The notes beneath the pieces were generated by a model. That model had not been told where the DNA came from and did not search any database. It was given only the letters and a program-made list of their open reading frames with translations. A program made the position numbers and the translations under genes. A DNA stretch of 64,000 nucleotides from Chitinophaga oryzae (GTDB lineage Bacteria > Bacteroidota > Bacteroidia > Chitinophagales > Chitinophagaceae): positions 4,402,001-4,466,000 of the forward strand of contig NZ_CP051204.2 in assembly GCF_012516375.2 (NCBI RefSeq), in the 5' to 3' direction. Of this stretch, positions 60,042-64,000 are shown piece after piece. Position 1 is the first letter of the stretch. Every line of letters starts with the position of its first letter.

Positions 60042-63000
60042 TATATAATGATTTCCTTGCTATGATGGTTATTAGTTGTAACGGCGGGTTCCCTTAAAGC
60101 ATGCAGCAGCTTGATTTCCTGGGCCAGCTGCCGCACAGTGGGCCTTTTAAACAGTTCCCGCATATCTACTTTCACATCGAACTGTTGCTGAACAGCATTT
60201 AATATGCGGATTACGCCGAGGCTGTGTCCTCCCAGTTCGAAGAAGCTGTCGTTGACGCCTATTTCGTCCACGCCCAGTACTTCTTCCCAGATATTCACCA
60301 GGGTGGCTTCCATGTCATCTGCGGGAGGCTCTCCGGTTTTGTGGGCATGTACCTCCAGCGGCAGCATTTTTTCCAATGCCCGCCGGTCGGTTTTTCCATT
60401 GGGCGTAAGCGGCATCTGCCCGATGGCTATAATGTGGGCGGGCACCATGTAGTCGGGCAACAGCCCCGCCAGGCGATCCCGCAGCCGGGTGGCCACATCA
60501 TCGCCGGCCGCTACGACATAAGCAACCAGCATAGTCCTGCCATCAGCGCCTTCCATAGGCAGCACCTCCGCTGCTTTAACAGATTCCTGCCGTAGCAGTA
60601 CGCTTTCAATTTCTCCCGGCTCGATCCTGTTTCCCCGTATTTTTACCTGGTAGTCTTTTCTTCCATAAAATTCAATGCTCCCATCCGGCAGGAACCGGCC
60701 GACGTCCCCCGTTTTGTACATTCTCTCCGAAGTAGCTCCGCCGAAAGGACTATCCATAAAGGCGCCTGCGGTTTTCTCCGGATCGTTCAGGTATCCCCTG
60801 CCAACGCCAATGCCTGCCACATAAATCTCGCCGGCTACTCCCACGGGGCATAACTGCCGGTGGGCGTCGAGCACATAGATGTTCATGTTCCTTACCGGCT
60901 TTCCTATCGGAATATTATCCGTCAGCGGCGCCTCCGTCATAAAATGGTGGGTGATATCATCCGACGCCTCCGTAGGCCCGTAGGCGTTGACCATCGGCAC
61001 ATGCGGATAAAACTCAAACCACTTCCTTACCAATGCCGCTTTGAGCGTTTCACCGGTAACAACAAGGTATCTTAATGACAGCGTTGGCCTTTCTTCCTGC
61101 TGCGCCAGCAAATCCAGTAAGAGCGAAAGGTAGGACGGTACCACTTCCAGAATGGTAACTCCTTCACGGCGTATTTTTTCCCACCAGGCCAGCGGCTCAA
61201 ATATCTCCTGATCGCTGTATATGACGGTCCTGCCTCCCGTTATCAGCGCCGCAAAAAACTGCCATACAGATATATCAAAACTCTGGGAAGCATTCTGGGC
61301 TACCACGCTGGTAGCCGACATCTCCAGGCTTTCCGTTTTCGCATACAGGTGATTGAGCATTCCCTGATGCTCAATCATCACTCCCTTGGGTTCGCCGGTG
61401 GAACCGGAGGTAAATATCACATAGGCCAGATCGGCCGGTATAAGTTGTACCGGCGTTGGTATATTTTCTTCGCCGTCTGCCGTCAAAAGATTTATCAGCG
61501 CCGCAGACCCGCCGGCCAGGGCCTGGTATTTTTCATCGCAGACTACCGCAGCAGGGCTGGAAGCATTTATAATTGCCTGTACCCTGGAAGCAGGATAATC
61601 AGGATCGATGGGCACATAAGCAGCGCCGCATTTCCAGATAGCGAGAATGGCAGCTACAAATAAGGAGGAACGGTCCGCCAGTATCACAACGAGGTCGCCC
61701 TTTTTTACGCCATAGGCGGTTTGCAGCCGGTAAGCCATATTGCCGGCCATTTTTTCCAGCATACGGTACGTGACGGTCCCGCTTTCATCCGTGACAGCGG
61801 GAGCATCCGGCTGCCTTTGCATATGCATTGCCAGTATATCCGGCACCGTTATAGTTTCATGTACCGCAGCACTATTGTCGTTGAATGTTTGCAGCAGTAG
61901 CCGCTTCTCCCCTTCACTGATGTAATCCACCCTGCTCAACGGAACTCCGGCATCTTTCACTACAGCTGCGAGGAACTGCGCATAGTGGCCGGACAAGCGC
62001 ACGATTTCTTCCCGTTCAAAAACGTCTGTATTGTAAGAGAGCGACAGCTGAATACCCCCGCTGGTTTCTGCGAAGGAAAAAGTAAGATCAAACTGACTGG
62101 TTTCTGCTTTCAACCCATCGATATAGCTGGCCGTTAGTCCTTCCATTCCGTCATCTCCGCTATATATATTGGTGTTGCTCTGATTCTGCAGTACCACCAA
62201 TACATCAAACAAAGCTGAGCGGCTAACGTCCCTGTTCACCTTGCGTAATTCCAGCAACCGGTCAAACGGACATTCCTGGTTGCCATACGCTTCCAGCAAC
62301 ACTTCTTTTTCTTTCAATAACAGGTCCCGGAAACTCTGCGCCGCATTGAACCGGGTACGCAGCGGCAGTGTATTCAAATAGATTCCTATCTGGTTTTCCA
62401 ACTCCTGCTGCTCACGGCCTGCTACAGGAATGCCAACGATAATGTCTTCCTGTCCGGTATAGCGGTGGAACAGGCCTTTGATAGACGCCAGCAGCAGCAT
62501 AAAAGGAGTAACTGCCTCCCGGTTGCAATACCGGTACAGTTCTTCCATATTGCCCTGCAGCAAGGTGACTGACAAGCTATCACCGTGATGGGTTTGTATC
62601 GGTGGGCGGGTTTTACCGGGAAAGAGGTCCAGCACCGGCAGATCGCCTTCCAGCTGGCGCATCCAGTAATCCTCCTGTTGCTGTAACTGGTCCAGCCGTG
62701 ACTGTTGCCAGGCGGCGTAGTCCCGGTATTGTATCCTCAATGGCGGCAGATCGGGAAGCCTGCCATGTAACAGGGCATTATAAATGCTCACCACTTCTTT
62801 TGCGAGCACCTGCATGGACCAGCCATCGCTGATGATGTGGTGCATGGTATAAAAAAATGCGTGGTCATTGGGAGCTATTTTTACCAGTATGGTCCTCAGC
62901 AGCGGTCCTTGTCCGAGATCAAAAGGTTTCAGCTGCTCTTCCGCATAAATAGTTTTCAGTGCCTGCTCCGGCTGCGGTTCTCCGCTGATATCGCGATAGT

Positions 63001-64000
63001 TCCAGTTCAGTGTGATCCCTTCCGGCGGTTGTACGTACTGCATTACTTCTCCCGATGATGTTTGCCGGAATACCGTCCGCAGGCTTTCATGCCTGCTTAC
63101 CACGGTATGCAGTGCCGCTTTCAGCAGCGCTTCTTCCAGCGGTCCGTTTAACCGGAGCCCCAACGCCATGTTATAAGCCAGGGAGCTGTCGGTGAAGCGG
63201 CTGAGTACCCAAAAACGGAGCTGGGCATTGCTCAAAACATAGTATTCCGAAGGCGGCAGCGCGGGAATCTCTTCTACGGCCTGCTGTCCTGCGACTGCAA
63301 TCAGCGCAGCCATTTCCGCCAGGCGGGGATGACTGAAAATATCTTTGATCTGCACATCGGCAGACCACTCTTTTCTGATCCGGCTGATCAGTTGTATCGC
63401 TTTCAGGCTATGGCCTCCCAGGTCAAAAAAGTGATCGTTGACGCCGATGTTTTTCCGCTCAAGGACTTCCTCCCATATATGGGACAGGCGTTCCTCTGTT
63501 TCATTACGGGGGGCCAGGTAGGCGGCTGTTGCTCCCCGCAGCGCCGTCATATCCGGCGGAGGCAATTCACCCGCGGCCACTTTGCCGTTGGCGTTCAGCG
63601 GAAACTGGTCCAGCAGCATAATCGCCTGCGGCTGCATATATTCGGGCAAGAGTGTGGTCAACGCAGCGCTGACCATATCCACGTCCGTTCCCGGCAGCGC
63701 AGTAAAATACGCAGCCAGGCCTTTATCATTTCCCGGCAGGTCGATGACTGTTACCACCGCCTGGGTAACACCCGCCACCCGGCTGATGGCCGCCGCCACT
63801 TCCGCCGGTTCCACGCGGTGGCCGCGTATCTTCACCTGCTGGTCCTTGCGGCCGAGGAAAGTAATTACGCCGTCCGGCCGGTAACGGCACATGTCGCCGG
63901 TGCGGTAGAGGCGTTCTCCCGGAACAAAAGGATGTGGGATGAATTGTGTTTCCGTTAGTTCAGGGGCCTGGAGGTATCCACGCGCCAGCCCGTCGCCGCC
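60041..64000 (-). CDS. NRPS (partial, start beyond window): A(end)-T-C-A(Dap/Dab-like)-T
   Basis: The reading frame is open to the right edge: the first visible codons read GGDGLARGYLQAPELT, then ERLYRTGDMC, motifs A7-A8 of an adenylation domain; its pocket lies outside the window. Then come A10 (NANGKVAAGEL), T (GGHSLKAIQ near 63400), C (HHIISDGWS near 62830) and a second A domain (about 60500-61780). Its pocket residues read D-I-W-E-V-T-A-D-D, like known codes for 2,4-diaminobutyrate/diaminopropionate, with acidic side chains to hold a side-chain amine. With SbnA/SbnB downstream, Dap is the better guess. A final T (GGHSLGVIR, near 60220) and a short tail end it. An internal Met at 63892 is not the real start. 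Confidence 0.9.
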   Translation of the reverse strand, partial: GGDGLARGYLQAPELTETQFIPHPFVPGERLYRTGDMCRYRPDGVITFLGRKDQQVKIRGHRVEPAEVAAAISRVAGVTQAVVTVIDLPGNDKGLAAYFTALPGTDVDMVSAALTTLLPEYMQPQAIMLLDQFPLNANGKVAAGELPPPDMTALRGATAAYLAPRNETEERLSHIWEEVLERKNIGVNDHFFDLGGHSLKAIQLISRIRKEWSADVQIKDIFSHPRLAEMAALIAVAGQQAVEEIPALPPSEYYVLSNAQLRFWVLSRFTDSSLAYNMALGLRLNGPLEEALLKAALHTVVSRHESLRTVFRQTSSGEVMQYVQPPEGITLNWNYRDISGEPQPEQALKTIYAEEQLKPFDLGQGPLLRTILVKIAPNDHAFFYTMHHIISDGWSMQVLAKEVVSIYNALLHGRLPDLPPLRIQYRDYAAWQQSRLDQLQQQEDYWMRQLEGDLPVLDLFPGKTRPPIQTHHGDSLSVTLLQGNMEELYRYCNREAVTPFMLLLASIKGLFHRYTGQEDIIVGIPVAGREQQELENQIGIYLNTLPLRTRFNAAQSFRDLLLKEKEVLLEAYGNQECPFDRLLELRKVNRDVSRSALFDVLVVLQNQSNTNIYSGDDGMEGLTASYIDGLKAETSQFDLTFSFAETSGGIQLSLSYNTDVFEREEIVRLSGHYAQFLAAVVKDAGVPLSRVDYISEGEKRLLLQTFNDNSAAVHETITVPDILAMHMQRQPDAPAVTDESGTVTYRMLEKMAGNMAYRLQTAYGVKKGDLVVILADRSSLFVAAILAIWKCGAAYVPIDPDYPASRVQAIINASSPAAVVCDEKYQALAGGSAALINLLTADGEENIPTPVQLIPADLAYVIFTSGSTGEPKGVMIEHQGMLNHLYAKTESLEMSATSVVAQNASQSFDISVWQFFAALITGGRTVIYSDQEIFEPLAWWEKIRREGVTILEVVPSYLSLLLDLLAQQEERPTLSLRYLVVTGETLKAALVRKWFEFYPHVPMVNAYGPTEASDDITHHFMTEAPLTDNIPIGKPVRNMNIYVLDAHRQLCPVGVAGEIYVAGIGVGRGYLNDPEKTAGAFMDSPFGGATSERMYKTGDVGRFLPDGSIEFYGRKDYQVKIRGNRIEPGEIESVLLRQESVKAAEVLPMEGADGRTMLVAYVVAAGDDVATRLRDRLAGLLPDYMVPAHIIAIGQMPLTPNGKTDRRALEKMLPLEVHAHKTGEPPADDMEATLVNIWEEVLGVDEIGVNDSFFELGGHSLGVIRILNAVQQQFDVKVDMRELFKRPTVRQLAQEIKLLHALREPAVTTNNHHSKEIII

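Larger units (their letters stand above)
15479..64000 (-). other. Nonribosomal peptide biosynthetic operon (left part of the cluster; start outside window)
   Basis: All genes from the right edge to 15479 lie on the minus strand. Most are separated by under 65 bases or overlap (TAATG at 60041, ATGA at 44621-44624, TGATG at 17605). The largest gap is about 119 bases, before the FAD oxidase. No internal terminator is seen and one strong terminator closes it. It encodes five NRPS proteins, a thioesterase, a permease, precursor enzymes for 2,3-diaminopropionate and probably hydroxyphenylglycine, a glycosyltransferase and a carbamoyltransferase. The promoter is outside the window. Confidence 0.85.

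Noticed and set aside
1..64000. tRNA, rRNA, CRISPR array, insertion sequence or transposase
   Set aside because: None was seen on either strand; the only long repeats are NRPS domains.

Overview
The window looks like part of a Bacteroidota chromosome, most likely Chitinophaga or a close relative. The grounds are inference: TAnnTTTG-like -7 boxes, weak Shine-Dalgarno signals, a 790-residue FtsX permease of the type common in this phylum, and NRPS C domains with the S-x-A-Q-x-R-x-W opening. Both ends of the window cut through genes.

Positions 1-15400 are ordinary accessory genome. A frameshifted membrane glycosyltransferase-like gene and an FAD-dependent oxidoreductase (1-3400) are followed by small enzymes and regulators: a DUF6882-like protein, GNAT and Vat/CatB-type acetyltransferases, a DinB-like protein, two SnoaL-like proteins, a PEP-mutase-family enzyme, two AraC-type regulators, a DHFR-like reductase, a PhnB-like VOC protein, a POT peptide transporter and a metalloprotease-lectin lipoprotein. 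Several have recognisable -7 boxes or hairpin terminators.

Positions 15423-64000 are the main content: one minus-strand nonribosomal peptide operon of at least 48.5 kb that runs in from beyond the right edge and ends at a strong bidirectional terminator (15423-15457). In transcription order it has five NRPS proteins: a partial one with [A]-T-C-A-T; C-A-T-E; C-A-T-C-A-T-C-A(monooxygenase)-T; C-A-T-C-C-A-T; and C-A(methyltransferase)-T-C-A-T-TE. After these come an FtsX permease, a type II thioesterase, a GlcD-type FAD oxidase, a phenylalanine hydroxylase-aminotransferase fusion, a hydroxymandelate synthase-like dioxygenase, SbnA and SbnB (2,3-diaminopropionate synthesis), a 68-residue protein, a GT9 glycosyltransferase and an O-carbamoyltransferase.

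Binding-pocket residues read by eye suggest the residue order: unknown (edge), Dap, D-X, X (same pocket as the previous residue, perhaps hydroxyphenylglycine), aromatic, Gly (perhaps alpha-hydroxylated), Thr, Asn, Thr (perhaps methylated), Asn, release. The tailoring block fits: SbnA/SbnB would supply Dap, and the hydroxylase-aminotransferase, dioxygenase and FAD oxidase together form a plausible, rearranged route from Phe to 4-hydroxyphenylglycine. The GT9 and carbamoyltransferase would decorate the product. No MbtH-like protein, PPTase or dedicated regulator is visible in the window. The product is unidentified.
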